Assembly: GCA_038025085.1 (NCBI GenBank)
Contig: CM076153.1
Location: 16,901,001-16,965,000 of the forward strand
DNA: 64,000 nucleotides
Source: Tetragonia tetragonoides
Taxonomy: Eukaryota; Streptophyta; Magnoliopsida; Caryophyllales; Aizoaceae
Direction of reading: 5' to 3'
Part shown: one piece after another, positions 25,711 through 38,430 of the stretch
Position numbering within the stretch: the stretch's first letter is position 1
How the letters are laid out: every line of letters begins with the position of its first letter
Translations under genes and position numbers: made by a program
Notes under the pieces: generated by a model
Told to the model about the DNA's origin: nothing
Databases searched by the model: none
The model's input: only the letters and a program-made list of their open reading frames with translations

Positions 25711-26860
25711 ATGTTTACAGCTAATTTAATGATAATACCCCTAGGGGGTTATGACATGGTACTTGGTATCCAGTGGTTGAGAACCTTGGGTAAAATCATG
25801 TTTGATTTTGAGCACTTGGTCATGGAATTCACTCACAATGGAAGGAAGCATGTGCTTAGAGGGGTTGAACACCCCCACTTGAGAACTATTAAGAACAAGA
25901 AGTTGCAAAAGGTGTTGGAGCAGGAGCCTCAACAGTGTATGCTGCATGTACAGGACATACAACACCTGGAGCCTATGGCTACTTGCTTCCGTATTAATGT
26001 TGCTGCTGAAGATAATAACTCTTTACCTGAGTTAATAGCTGTATTACAACAATTTGCAAAGGTATTCAAAGAGCCTAAGGGACTGCCACCACACAGAGAA
26101 GGCTTTGACCATAAGATTCCACTATTTGAAGGATCCAATCCAGTGAGTCAAAGGCCATACAGATACCCTTGTCTACAAAAAGATGCCATCGAGAAGATCA
26201 TCTCTGAAATGATGAACACATGAATTATTCAAACCAATTCCAGTCCCTTTTCATCACATGTGGTCCTTGTGAAGAAAAAAGATGGGACATGGAGACTTTG
26301 TGTGGACTATAGAGGGCTCAGTAAGATCACCATCAGGGATCAATTTCCCATTCCCCTGATTGAAGAACATATGGATGAACTTAGAGGAGCAATCATTTTC
26401 TCAAAAATTGACCTGAGACAGGGCTACCATCAGGTAAGAATGCATCCTAGTGACATCATTAAAACTGCATTTAAAACTCATTCAGGTCACTATGAATATT
26501 TGGTGATATTTGATGATGCCCTTTGGGCTCAGAAATGCACCGGCCACATTTCAAAACCTCATAAATGCTGTCTTTGGGCCTCATCTCAGAAAATTTGTAT
26601 TGGTTTTTTTGATGATATCTTGATCTATAGCACTGACTTCATCTCTCATTTAAATCATCTTGAGATAGTGCTTCAGCTGATGGAAGAAAATAAATTGTAT
26701 GCTGATCATAGTAAATGTGCATTTGTTGTTAAAAAGGTGGAATACCTTGGCCATTTTATCTTTGTTGCAGGGGTTGAAACTGACTAAGAAAAGTAAGGGT
26801 TATTGATCAGTGGCCTAGACCTACCTCACTAAAACAATTAAGGGGTTTTCTAGGCATCAC
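25711..26860 (+). pseudogene. Element A reverse transcriptase, N-terminal part
   Basis: Ty3-type reverse transcriptase: VLVKKKDGTWRLCVDYRGL (26263), SKIDLRQGYHQVRM (26401) and the catalytic FFDDILIYS (26608, Y-x-D-D variant). Defects: TGA at 26221-26223, a frameshifted segment around 26500-26570 where the PFGL motif should be, and a stop at about 26785. The frame then reads LRGFLGI and is cut at 26860 by element B, resuming at 57407. Confidence 0.9.
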
Positions 26861-28183
26861 TGTAAGGGCCCGGGATTTCTACGACCATGGAGTGCGTCCT
26901 TATAGAAAATTTGTATGCCGGGGATTAAGATAAGTTCAAGGGACCATCGAGTTAGAAAAGTTTTTGTAAAGACTTGAATTGAAAAAAAACCATGAAAGAG
27001 GTCACAAATCTGCTATCGACGTTTTATCGAAGAGACAACCCGAAGAGACAACCCAATAGCGCGATAAGTGAACTGATCATGTTTTTAGAAAGGCTCCCGC
27101 TCATATAGAACATATGAGTACCCAAGAATAAAGGGTTCGGGGGCGAAGGTACAAGGTGGGAAGGTGTTAGGCACCCAACTCGCCCGTTTTATGACGGCCT
27201 CTACTAACTCAAGTTTGCTTAATAATTTAAAGACATAATTCCCATGCAAAAGCGGATTAACAACCTAGACTTAGACTATTAACTGGTTCATTACAAGCAT
27301 CACAACATTTATTTTTAATCCTTGTTTAGACATGCATTCGGTTGACAAATTGAGCATTACAACGACTAGACATGCTTGGAATTGAAAGACAATATTTAGG
27401 AAGCAATAAAAGACGTGATTAGCATGATATCTACATTTTGACTACCAGAAAATAAACAATTAGGCAATTAATTTAATTTGAGCACTCAGGAGTTAGTACC
27501 TGAACTGTAGGCTATATTTGACTAAAAAAGTAAAGACAAGATCTCAAGAATAAATTTGCAAGAAAGAGGGGGAAGCTCGGTGTCAATACTCCCTAGAATA
27601 GAGGTTGTGAACGGTAGACTGTGTGTTTTGAACTGAGGGAGGAGGGTCGTATTTATAGGCGTGGGAAATAGGGCTGGACGAGTGAAAAGAGCCAAATTTT
27701 TGAATTGGGCTTGAAAAAAAAGTCGGGCCTGAAGCTGAGCCTGCGCCAGCGGCGCTGGTGAGCGCCATTAGCGGCCCAGCTCATCCAGCCGCTAGCGGCA
27801 CTGTATTTTAATCCAGGGCCGCTGACGGCTGTGGTGAGCCAGCTGGAAGTCGTCATAGTGACGACATCCAGTCTATTTTAATTTTCCGCATGAATTTTGT
27901 ATTCTGAAAAATATGAAAAGACCGTTTTACCCTTGGGTGGTAAAAGACGGTTTTACCCCCGATTCACAACTTGGCGACTGGGAGTCGGAAAAAGGCATGA
28001 GAGGTGTCGTTCGAAAGCTCTTGAACGGGGCTTTTGAATGAGATTGAATAAATGAGTGATCAAGGAAAAACCTGAGACCTTATCTTACATATTAAAGCAA
28101 AAATAGCATTCAAGTTTATAAATTACTCCTTTCATCATCGGGCTTTTGCGGAGAAATTTGAAGGCGCTTTTTTGGCGTCTACC
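26861..28183 (-). repeat. Element B 3' LTR
   Basis: 1323 bp. In element orientation it starts GGTAGACGCC (expected TG mutated to GG) and ends CCCGGGCCCTTACA. A GC-palindrome cluster lies at 27735-27850 and a TATA box (CTATAAATA, minus strand) at 27650-27658. Confidence 0.92.
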
Positions 28184-28479
28184 GAAGCCCTCACTTTGAT
28201 CGAGCTTGAGTAAAAGCGAAGATCAAAGTATTCCGAAGGCGACATGCAGGATGCCGATGTGCACACGGTGTGTGAGATTGTACAGTATCTATGCATATGA
28301 AGATAAACCTGAGTTAGGACATGCACGTAGCGTGCTAAGATTTCATCTCTGTGAACACAAGAGAAAATAAAGGTTATGGTTAGCAGGATAGAACACCGCT
28401 CGTAGATGGTCTAAACGTCTACTGGGGACCTGTATTCAGAGTGAATGAAAAAGTTAGTAATACTTTGAGAATGATCAAC

Positions 28480-28750
28480 GTAGAGTGCTTCGACAAACAG
28501 TGACTAAACAACACTCGGCGGGTGTCGAGATTCCGTCCCTGTACGAGAAACGAAAAAGTCAACGAGACAACGTTATTAAAAATAACGGCTGTAAATCGGA
28601 AGTAACACTGGTGAGAGTGAATAGTATAAATGCTTTATTCTGAGCAAACAATGACTATGCACCACTCGGCGGATGCCGAGATTCCATCCCTGCATAAGAA
28701 ACGAAAAGGTCGACGAGACAGCGCGATCAAAATGACGGCTGTAAAATGGT
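28480..28750. repeat. Element B tandem repeat, about 165-bp unit
   Basis: GACTAAACAACACTCGGCGG and a following GAGATTCCGTCCCTG..ACGAGACAACG..AACGGCTGTAAA recur as GACTATGCACCACTCGGCGG..GAGATTCCATCCCTG..ACGAGACAGCG..GACGGCTGTAAA. Two units, located in the 3' untranslated part of element B. Confidence 0.75.
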
Positions 28751-28775
28751 TAAAACGTATGAACAATTTAAATGC

Positions 28776-29120
28776 AATAGCTTAAGCAATCATTGACTGA
28801 AATATATAAAATAAAGGACAGTATAACCGCAACAGTTTAAGCAATCATTGACTGCCACAAAATAAGTAGCCTCGTAGAAGGACAGTTTAACCGCAATAGC
28901 TTAAGCGACTATTGACTGACCTAAAATTTGTGACCTCGCAGAAGGAAAATTTAACCGCAATAGCTTAAGCGACCATTGACTGACCCCAAAATCCGTGACA
29001 TTGGAACATTGGGACATTGAGACTTTGGGACTTTGGGACTTTCGTAGGGAAGAACAGTTTAACCGCAAGCGGTCATTGACTGACCCGACTTTGGGACGTT
29101 GGGACTTTGGGACTTTGATG
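28776..29120. repeat. Element B short tandem repeats
   Basis: Four or five copies of a unit containing GACAGTTTAACCGCAATAGC and TTAAGCGACCATTGACTGACC (from about 28818, 28884, 28946 and 29052), followed by GGGACTTTGGGACTTTGGGA-type 9- to 10-bp repeats (29000-29120). Tat elements commonly carry such arrays before the 3' LTR. Confidence 0.8.
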
Positions 29121-30603
29121 AGGCCAGCAGATTTACTGGGCTTAAAATAATTTGACACTGCTGGCGATAAATATCATCGGGGCATATATCCGGGCTCGTG
29201 TATTTGGGACCTGCAAAATAATTGGGTTAATTTTACCTGAAAATAATTGGTACTGTAAGATGGGCCAACTGTTGAATTTTGAATTAGTGGGCCAAAGGGG
29301 CTTGCTCCCGCGCGCTTGGTACTGATCTTTGCCGCGAACAAACTAAAATAGCGGTTTCTGGGCTGGAACAAAGTCGGGGGACAACAGGGGGCCCGCGCGT
29401 GCATACTGTTTTTGGGAGGTTATTTCCATTCTTGGTTGTAGTCGGAATGTCGCTTTTGGGCTTGATCATGAGTTCCGGGCTTGCTGGTTTTGATTGAGAG
29501 CGGGTATACTCAAACCTAAAGTGGAAACATGCACATAAGGAAAAGATGCAATAGACATGCCCGACCGACCATGACAAGATACACAAGACATGACATAGTA
29601 ATATGCACGGGGCAAAGGGGAATTGACATGTAAACACGCATGGAATCAAGACACTGAGAAATTATGTACACATGCATGCCTTTGAAGGCGACTCTAGTAC
29701 TTATGCAAATATGATTTATGTAGACTCTATTGACTCACAGCTCCATGCGGCCTAGCCTAACATGCACGACTCTCCTATAGGGTCTGAAGAGGGTCTTCAT
29801 ATGGGAAAAGTTTTTGTGATCAAGAATTTCATTCCTGTGGTGATCTTGACAGAGTAAGAGACAAGTGGACAAGGCTGGGTGCAGTCAAGGGAGAATCAGC
29901 CCCCAGTTTGATGTGTGGTTCTTGATGGTTATGACCTACTCGAGGAGCTATGGGTGTTGATGCAGCGGTACAAAAATATCCTAACTTAAGGTATGGGGAT
30001 GAAAGGGACAACTTTGAACGTAGCGGACAAGGAATCGACTCAATCTGAAAAAGCCCTTAGTCAGTCAGTTGGGAAGTCTGTGTGCAAGCCTACGAGAAAA
30101 GCGATGAGTATGACCTCTAGACGACTGACCAAAGAGCGCTTACATGAAAAACAATGCTCTAAATCCTCAAAAATTTAAGTTGCCTCAAGATATTGAATTT
30201 GTTTTTTTTTTGGTTGCCCTAACTTTTTCTTAGGTTGCCCTTTCGGGTTTTCAACCTACCCAGCTCATTTTGTTTTTGGCCTTAGATGAGAATGGTGGAA
30301 TGGGAAAACTCTTTATGATCATGTGACAAAGTGGTTGTCGTGGCCGGACCTCCTTAAGGTTTCCTACGTATCCAGTTTGTGGAATCAGGCCAACGTAGTT
30401 CAGGACTATACAATTGAATGGTCGTACCTCTTGGAGGGCTTTTGGGTTGTAATGTCAGGCTGGGTTGAGGTGTCAAAGAAAGGATAAAGGCTCAAATAAA
30501 TCCAATGTAATTCCCCTCCCCAAAGTATGCTGGATGGAAAAGAAGTTTGTGATAATGACAAGGTGGTTTAGGGATTAATGTTTAGGTAAGGCCACCGTTT
30601 GGT
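29121..30603. other. Element B internal non-coding region
   Basis: Lies between the tandem repeats and the hAT insertion. No pol motif found in any frame on either strand. Confidence 0.55.
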
Positions 30604-33600
30604 CAGTGGCGGACCCACAGTGTCAAATGCGTATGCACATGCATACCCTCTCTTCCAAAAAAAAATCAGTTTAATTGAGCCAAAAAAAAAGTTAAAGCAA
30701 ATTGTGGTCCCCACTAGAGCTAAATGTCAGCCCATATGATGAAACTATCCTGGGAAAAGGGACGTGACCTAATACTACTATAGCCCATTACTTTATTTAT
30801 TTATTAAAACACTCAATTGAGAACTGACAAAGTCTGATCAATAAATAAAGCAATTACAGTTTCTATTTTTTTATTCATTGGTCTCATACTCTTCTCTTCC
30901 TTTTTGCCGTCCTGTGTTAGCTATTCAACTGCTTTTTTTTGCTCTCTGTGATTTAACTCTGTACCAAGGCTCCCACACTTGCGACCCCACCAGCAGATTG
31001 ACAGACATACACCAATCAGGCGAGTTTTCTTTTAATTTAAATCTAAATTACTGATCAGTTTTGCACTTTCGTTAGTTGACTATGCGTTCATACTTTATAA
31101 ACTGTACTTTTTTTGTTTGTTGTGTACTTGTGTTTATTGTTGTTGATATTAATTAACTATTAGAATTACTTAGAATTAAAATAAACTTTTGATTAGGAAT
31201 TTAGGCTAGTTGACATTAGTTAGGGTTTACATCAAAAGAAAAGAAAATAATTTAGGTATATCAAAATTGATATTTAGTTAGCTTTAACTTCAATCGAATT
31301 TAAGCAATATATATATATATACACATGCTAATTGAATTAATTGTCCATTAAAATTACAGTTACTACTTCAAGATGATGAATAGAGAGAAGTCAACAGAAA
31401 ACAGGAAAAGGGGGAGAAATATTACATTGGAAACATTCTTTCAAAAGAAAACGAAGACCTAAGGAGGTCCTTCCTCAATGCCAACTGAACCTCAAACTCA
31501 AAGTGAGAATGAATCTCCTTCTTCCCCTTTGAATAATATACCTCAAACTCAAGAAAATAGAATGCCTAGGGCTAGTACTGAAGTGCCTTTTAGGGGAAGA
31601 GAAAGTCAATTTGACTTTAACTCTCTTCCACATGATCCAGGAAAACGGAAAAGTATTGTTAACTATCATCCAAATGACCAAGACACTATAAGGAGAGAAT
31701 ATATCCAAAGAGGGGCTTATCAACCACGTACTCATAGTTTTCCTCAAAGAAAGATCAGTGACAAGATGCGTCGCTTCATTCCCGATTGGTTTGATTTGTA
31801 TAAGTGGCTTGAGTATAGCATTGAAAAGGATGCCGCATTCTGTTTTGTTTGTTATTTGTTCAAAGATGAGATGAATATGATCGGGGGTGATGGCCATGAT
31901 GTATTTTCAAAGAATGGATTTAGGGGTTAGAATAGGCCGGGTGCACTTGCAAAGCATGTTGGTAAGGTTAATAGTATTCATAATTTGTGTATGGAGAAGT
32001 TTGAGAGTATGAGCCAATCAAGACCAACTATTCCAGACTGTTTTGTTCGACAATCTGACCAAGCTAGGAAAGATTATAGAACCCGCTTGACTGCTTCACT
32101 TGATTGTTTGAGATATCTTTTACGTCAAGGGTTGACTTTTCGTGGTCATGATGAGAAAGAAACATCTGATAATAGAGGCAATTTTCTTGAACTTTTAAAT
32201 TGGTTTGCTGAAAGAAAAGAGGATGTTGGGCAAGTTGTTTTGAAAAATGCACCTGATAACAATCAAATGACTGCTCATTCAATTCAAAAAGATATCATCA
32301 ATGCTTGTTCCAAAGAAACAACTAAGGCCATTATTAAGGAGTTGGGGGATGACTACTTTGCAATATTGGTGGATGAATCTAGTGATGTGTCACATAAGGA
32401 GCAAATGGCTCTTTGTTTGCGTTATGTTGACAAAGAAGGAGCAGTAGTGGAACGATTTCTCCGTGTTGTACATGTTAAGAGTACTACTGCTTTATCTATT
32501 AAGGATGCAATTTATTCTATGCTTGCGGAGTATTCATTGAGTCCATCTAGGATTCGAGGGCAAGGATATGATGGAGCTAGCAATATGAAGGGAGAAGTGA
32601 ATGGCCTCAAAACTTTGATCATGAAGAAGACTCGATCTGCATATTACATTCATTGCTTTGCTCATCAACTCCAATTGACACTTGTTGCTGTTGCAAAAGA
32701 GAGTAATGAGTGTGGTTGGATTATTGATACTCTTACCAATTTGTTGAATATGGTTGGAGTATCTTGTAAACGGCATGAAATGCTTCAACATGAACAATCT
32801 GTAGATGTAGCAAAAAGAATTGAAGAGGGAGTACTTGAAACAGGGAAAGGTTTGAATCAAGAGCTCAGCTTAGGGAGACCGGGTGACACTCGTTGGGGAT
32901 CTCACTACAAGTTACTCTCAAATGTTATGACTTTATATCCATCACTTGATAAGGTAGTTGACACTATTTGTGAAAACTCTTCAAGTTCAGATGATCGATT
33001 AAAAGCTGATGTTGTTAGCTTTGCACTTGAATCATTTGATTTCGTCTTTATGTTGCATTTGATGAAAGCTGTATTTGGGATAACAAATGAATTGAACAAT
33101 GCTTTGCAAAGAAAAGATCAAGATATTATTAATGCCATGTCACTTGTGAGTTTGGCTAAGGAGCGGTTGCAACATATGAGAGAAGATGTTGGATGGGTAT
33201 CTTTCTTGGAATCAGTCACTTTATTTTGTACCAGAAATGGTGTTGAAGTCCCTAATATGGATGATGAGTATATTCCTCGAGGAAGAAAGAAGCGCCATCG
33301 ACATGTTATTTCTAACTATCATTATTTCAAAGTTGATATTTATGTGGAACTTATCATGTTACAATACCAAGAGCTCAACAACCGATTTAATGAGGTAAGC
33401 ATGGAGTCGCTTCTTTGTATGACGTGTTTGAATCCTCTCAATGCCTTTTCTTCTTATGACAAGTCAAAATTCTTAAGACTTGCTGAATCTTATCCCGAAG
33501 AGTTTTCAAGTGTTGATTTGGTACAACTTGAGGATGAACTTGATAATTTCATTCATGATATGCGGAGAGATAATAGATTTCGGGATTTAAAGGATATTGG

Positions 33601-33904
33601 GGAACTCTCCATGATGTTCGTTCAGACAAAGAAGCAAGAAATATATCGTCAAGTCTATTTGCTTATAAAGATGGTGTTAATCCTTCCTGTAGCAACTGCA
33701 AGTGTCGAAAGGGCATTTTCAGCGATGAATAATGTGAAGACCAAGTTGCGGAATAGTATAGGCGATCAATTCTTGAATGATTGCTTGGTTACTTTTATAG
33801 AGAAACGTATCTTTTTAAGCATAAGTAATGATGATATTTTAAATCGCTTTCAAAGTATGAAAACTCGTAGAGAGAAATTGTAATTTTTCTATGTTAGACA
33901 TATG

Positions 33905-33941
<37 letters not shown>

Positions 33942-34000
33942 TGGTCTTCTGAATAATATAATTGTGCACACCCAAGTTTCAAATCCTGGATCCGCCACTG
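30604..34000 (+). mobile_element. hAT-1 transposon with DUF4371-type transposase
   Basis: DNA transposon with terminal inverted repeats CAGTGGCGGACCCA and TGGATCCGCCACTG and a perfect 8-bp duplication CGTTTGGT (30596-30603, 34001-34008), diagnostic of hAT. 3397 bp, with one transposase gene and a 31-bp T run near the 3' end. Sits in the internal region of element B. Confidence 0.95.
31373..33883 (+). pseudogene. hAT transposase (TTF-type zinc finger, DUF4371, hAT dimerisation), two in-frame stops
   Basis: Single frame from ATG 31373 to TAA 33883 (about 836 codons), interrupted only by TAA at 31460-31462 and TAG at 31928-31930. Domains: TTF-type zinc finger near codons 140-220 (IPDWFDLYKWLEY, FCFVCYLFKDE), DUF4371/RNase H-like core (DDYFAILVDESSDVSHKEQ, RGQGYDGASNMKGEVNG, CFAHQLQLTLVAVAK, GDTRWGSHY), and C-terminal dimerisation (LPVATASVERAFSAMNNVKTKLRN). 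Relatives are annotated as zinc finger MYM-type protein 1-like. Both stops fall upstream of the catalytic core, so the 632-codon downstream part stays fully open. The first stop could instead lie in an intron. Confidence 0.92.
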
Positions 34001-34008
34001 CGTTTGGT

Positions 34009-34757
34009 TGTGCTTGAAGTGTTTGCACTCTTTTGGATCTTTGATCGCTCTCGAATTTTTTTTTCTCTTTTGTTTTTTTTTTTTTTTTTTGCTTTTGAAC
34101 TTTCGAGTTCTCTCTTTTTTTTTTTGGTATTTCTCTCGGTGGCTCTTTTTGTAGGTCGGTCCACCTTTTCTAGAAGGTTGCTTCTATTCCCATGTCGCAC
34201 ACACCCATTCCTCGGGTAAGGATGATGTGGTTAAGAAATGAAAGGCTATGTGTTTAAGGCTCAAAGGGTTGTAAGTGGTAATCATGTATAGGGTAGTAAA
34301 GATATTGATGTGAGGTGCCAAATGAATACCTCCTGTCCTCGGCACGGACGGTTCAAGTGTATGTCTTCTATGGGGACGATCATTAGGGAGTTTTTGTTTG
34401 ATGTTTTCCACAATGAAGGCTTTCTTTTGAATTTTTTTAAATTTTTTTTATTCCGTCATAGGCAACTTAAGTTCGTCATAGGATCGAACAAAGACAATGA
34501 TGGGAATCAAAATGCAATCTTTATTGAATCGAAGAAAAACATTACACGAGAAGTAAGCTAGACTCTATGGACGAATTGAAAAGACAGACTAGACATCATT
34601 AGACTTGACTGGACTCAACAAGACTTGCACACTAGGAGACTTCGACTCTCTTCAACTTCTCGAGCACGGGCTGTTTGATAGGGATATGGAGGACAGCCTC
34701 GGCTGTAGATACTCGCGTTGTTCACAACTTAAGTGAAATTCTTAAGAAGGTCATCTT
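34009..34757. other. Element B internal region downstream of gag
   Basis: T-rich and without a recognisable domain. The minus-strand gag frame ends nearby. Confidence 0.5.
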
Positions 34758-34760
34758 TAA

Positions 34761-35681
34761 TTAGAATACCCACATCATAGATCCGGTTTTAGGAGTCAAT
34801 TGCTTTATACGTGAGGTGTTCCTTGTAAGCAGGTTGCAGGTTCTTAATGAGTTGGCTGATTTGATCAGTTTGCGAAGGTCGCCCAGTTCGGCTATCTTTA
34901 GCTTCCAACGCCTAAGGAAGGCAGTGAATCCCTCATCTTCTTCTTGTTTGGTGATCTCTAACTCTCGAAGGGTCATAGGTAGAGCAACATTTTCCTTGTA
35001 GCATGCAAGAAAGACTGTAGTGAAATCTGACCAAGTGCGGTAGTTCTTCAAATTCAAGGTGTAGAACCAACGACGAGTTGGGGCATCAAGTGTCTGTGGG
35101 AACAAGTGAATGTAGATATTTTTATCAACTCCTCTTAAACCCATGGCAGTAGTGAAGGCTTTGAGGTGGTCTTGTGGATTATCAGTGCCAGTGAATGTCG
35201 GAACCTCGGGCATGGAGAATTTGGCTGGAAGCTTGCCATTGACTTTGGGATTGACTTTACCAACATTAGCATGGTAGTTGGAAAACAGACCGCTATTTTC
35301 GAGCACAATATTAATCTTAGCCAGCTTGGCATTTGGTCCTTCTTCCTCAGAGTCGGAGTCAGAGAGGATTTTTGCTTCATCCTCTTTCTTCTTTTCCAAA
35401 TCTTCAACCTTGAGTCACACCCTTTCCAACTCAGTCATGAGCTCATCAAGCCTCTCGTCGTTGGTTTTGACCATAGTGAAGTTTGGGGATGTGATTGGTG
35501 AGGTAAGGGATGTATTGAGTGGTGGCGAGCTTTGTGGTGGTGATGGATTATGGGGTGATGACCTTTTGGAATGTGGTGGTGTCTTGGATGTAGCTTGTAC
35601 ACGCAAGAACCAATCTTCTGGATGATCGAGCCCAACCTTTGTTTCCGTAATTCTTCCTCGAGCCCCCAATCCTGAACACAA
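34761..35681 (-). pseudogene. Element B gag
   Basis: Two overlapping pieces in different frames: 35681-35415 (WFLRVQATSKTPPHSK, Pro/Ser-rich, then a coiled NDERLDELMTELERV) and 35399-34761 (acidic KILSDSDSEEEGP, then the gag core KFSMPEVPTFTGTDNPQDHL, TAMGLRGVDKNIYIHLFPQTL, RRWFYTLNLKNYRTW, ALPMTLRELEITKQEEDEGF). A stop at 35410-35412 separates them. The core is clearly homologous to gag of element C (KFSMPEVPIFKGTDDLKDHI). It forms the particle in related elements. No zinc knuckle seen downstream. Confidence 0.88.
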
Positions 35682-37044
35682 GTCTCAACTTAGAAAGACG
35701 CCAAAGAAAGGACTTGAAAACAAAGACTCATGATTTTTAGAAGACCCTCGATAGCTCCTAAGGTGAATGAATCTAAGGACGTCTATTTGAACTCGAATGT
35801 ATGATGATGCAATTCAATGACAGAGTTACGACAACAATATGCAAGATGCATGGCAGACTGACCTTGACATGTATGACGATGAATTGACGCAAAATGACCC
35901 TAGAAGACTTATGATCGATTCGTCTAGACTTCTAGTGCATGAGAGGTAGTGAACAAATGGAGACATTGGTGAATGCAAGACTTGTACTTTTGTACAAATG
36001 CAGATGCAAAATGACGATAATGTATGCATGACGATTATTTATGAATCCAAACATGGAGCGTCTAATACGTACAATGCAATGCAATGCAATGCAAAGAAAT
36101 AGAAAAGAAGAAAGTAAAAACCTAAACTTAAATGCCCGATTATTTCTCCTCATATCAAAGGAAAAATAAAGTCGAAGAACGAAAATGAGAAAAATAGAAA
36201 AAGACGAACTATGCTATTTTTAAATTTTTTCTAGACTCAAAGAAAATGAAAAATGGGATAAATAAATAGAAAAACAGAAAATTTCGGCATTTTTTTTATT
36301 TTTCGATTTCTTTTTGGCATTATTTTTTAATGACTTTTTTTTTTTTGTCCGAATCTGAATTACATCAAAAAAAATAATACAAAAAATAGGAGAGGGGAAA
36401 TTGGAGGGACTGACCCTTTTTTTGCTAAAAGGTCCTAGAAAATTGTTCATGACTTCGACGCCATATGAAAATATATCATCGGGGAAATGAGTGCTCATTG
36501 AATAGAATTCTCGCACCATTTTTGGGCATTAGGAACTACCTAAAAATAAAAGAAAAAAGACTTCTAGCACGTAAGTACATGCTGGCACATAGTCACGACT
36601 TTCATGCATTGAGGCAAGCATTATAACGACGCAGTTACAGGCAAACATGTGATTAGACGGGCATTACAACGTCACATGCACAACAAGCAAGTGAATGCAC
36701 GAATGTGGGCTAGAGGTTTTTGGCTCCTGTGAGGTTACCATGACAAATTACAATTTCCGTCGGCGGATGGTCGACACATCAATTGTAATTCTTTTTCACC
36801 TACAAGAGTCGATGAGTCATGGGTGAGTAAGCGTCGATTTGCATGATAGGACAACTATATATTCCTTTAGATATACGGGTTGTCTGCGAGTTACGACACA
36901 AACTTCCTCGAGGATGGATAAGGGTCAAAAGATTGTGCCAAAGCACATGCAAATGATGCAAAATATGGAACATGTTATTAAACAATTAAGCAAACTTGAC
37001 TTCGAGTCTCACCCTCTTAAATAAATCCCCAGTGATGTCACCAC
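35682..37044. other. Element B leader between primer site and gag
   Basis: About 1.3 kb with no gene on either strand. Contains several ATGCAATGCA-type short repeats (36075-36094). The primer site lies at its right edge (minus strand TGGTGACATCACTGGGGAT). Confidence 0.55.
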
Positions 37045-37946
37045 TGTAAGGACCCGGGATTTCTACGACCACGGAGTGCGTCCTTATAGAAAATTTGTTA
37101 GCTGGGGGTTTAGATAAGTTCAAGGGACCATCAAGTTAGAAAAGCTTTTGTAAAGACTTGAATTGAATAAAAATCATGAAAGAGGTCACAAATCTGCTAT
37201 CGGCGTTTTATTGAAGAGACAAACCGAAGGGACAAACCAAAGAGACAACCCAATAGCGCGATAAGTGAACTGATCATGTTTTTAGAAAGACTCCCGCTCA
37301 TATAGAACATATGAGTACCCAAGAATAAAGGGAACGGGGCGAAGGTACGAGGTGGGAAGGTGTTAGGCACCCAACTCGCCCGTTTTATGACGGCTTCTAC
37401 TAACTCAAGTTTGCTTAATAATTTAAACACATAATTCCCATGCAAAACCGGATTAACAACCTAGACTTATACTATTAATTGGTTCATCACAAGCATTACG
37501 GTATTTATTTTTAACCCTTGTTTAGACATGCATTCGATTGACAAATTGAGCATTACAACGACTAGACATGCTTGGAATTGAAAGAGAATATTTAGGAAGC
37601 AATAAAAGACGTTATTAACATGATATCTACATTTTGACTACTAGAAAATAAACAATTAGGCAATTAATTTTAATTTGAGCCTTCAGGAGTTAGTACCTAA
37701 ACTGTAGCCTACGTTTGACAAAATAGTAAAGACAAGATCTCAAGAATAAATTTGGACGAAAGAGGGGGAAGCTCGGTGTCAATACTCCCGAGAATAGAGG
37801 TTGTCAACTGTAGACTGTGTGTTTTGAATTGAGGGAGGAGGGTCGTATTTATAGGCGTGGGAAGTAGGGTTGGACTGGTGAAAAGAGCCGAATTTTTGAA
37901 TTGGGCTTGACAAAAAAAGTCGGGCCTGAAGCTGAGCCAGCGCCGC
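37045..37946 (-). repeat. Element B 5' LTR, first part (broken by element C)
   Basis: Pairs with 26861-27750 of the other LTR. Interrupted at GCCGC (37942-37946), where element C inserted. Confidence 0.92.
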
Positions 37947-38209
37947 TGTAGACACCAAAAATTGTGTCGATATTAAGTCCCCGTAAAAACCCGATGATGA
38001 AAGGATTGAAGCCTTATGTACAGGTAATCCAAACCAGTTGGACTCAATTCAATTGGAGTCTAAAACTGAGAGATAGGCTGAACCTAAGGGCCCGACAGGG
38101 AACCCAAACCCTTGAGTCAACCCTTGGTCAAACAAGGGAGCTCAGTCAATCCCGCGTGGACCCCCTCGGAAGACCCTCCCCCGCGTGAAAAACACGTCAG
38201 GCGCCTATG

Positions 38210-38350
38210 CAGGCATGCCGCTCCAGGTCCAAGCGGCCACGCTTGGGCTCAAGCGGTGGCCGCTAGGAAAAGCGGCTATGCCGCTTGCCAAGCGGCTTGA
38301 CCGCTTGTCCTGCCGGTTTGGCCGCTCGGCCTAGCGGTATGGCCGCCTGG
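38210..38350. repeat. GC-palindrome repeat cluster in element C 5' LTR
   Basis: Repeated AAGCGGCTTGACCGCTTG and GGCCGCTCGGCC-like words, each close to self-complementary. Lies 70-210 bp upstream of the LTR TATA box. Confidence 0.85.
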
Positions 38351-38422
38351 ACCTTTTCTCGCGGACGGCAAATTTGAGGCTCACTCAATTTCCGTGCCAA
38401 ACCCTGGGAGCTCCCCCTCTTC

Positions 38423-38430
38423 TATATAAA
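38423..38430 (+). promoter_or_regulatory. Element C LTR TATA box
   Basis: TTCTATATAAACAAACC, present in both LTRs (38421 and 55942), downstream of the GC-palindrome cluster. Confidence 0.7.

Noticed and set aside
34009..34219. Phe/Leu-rich frame next to hAT-1
   Set aside because: Poly-T tracts in element B produce it, with no membrane protein homology.
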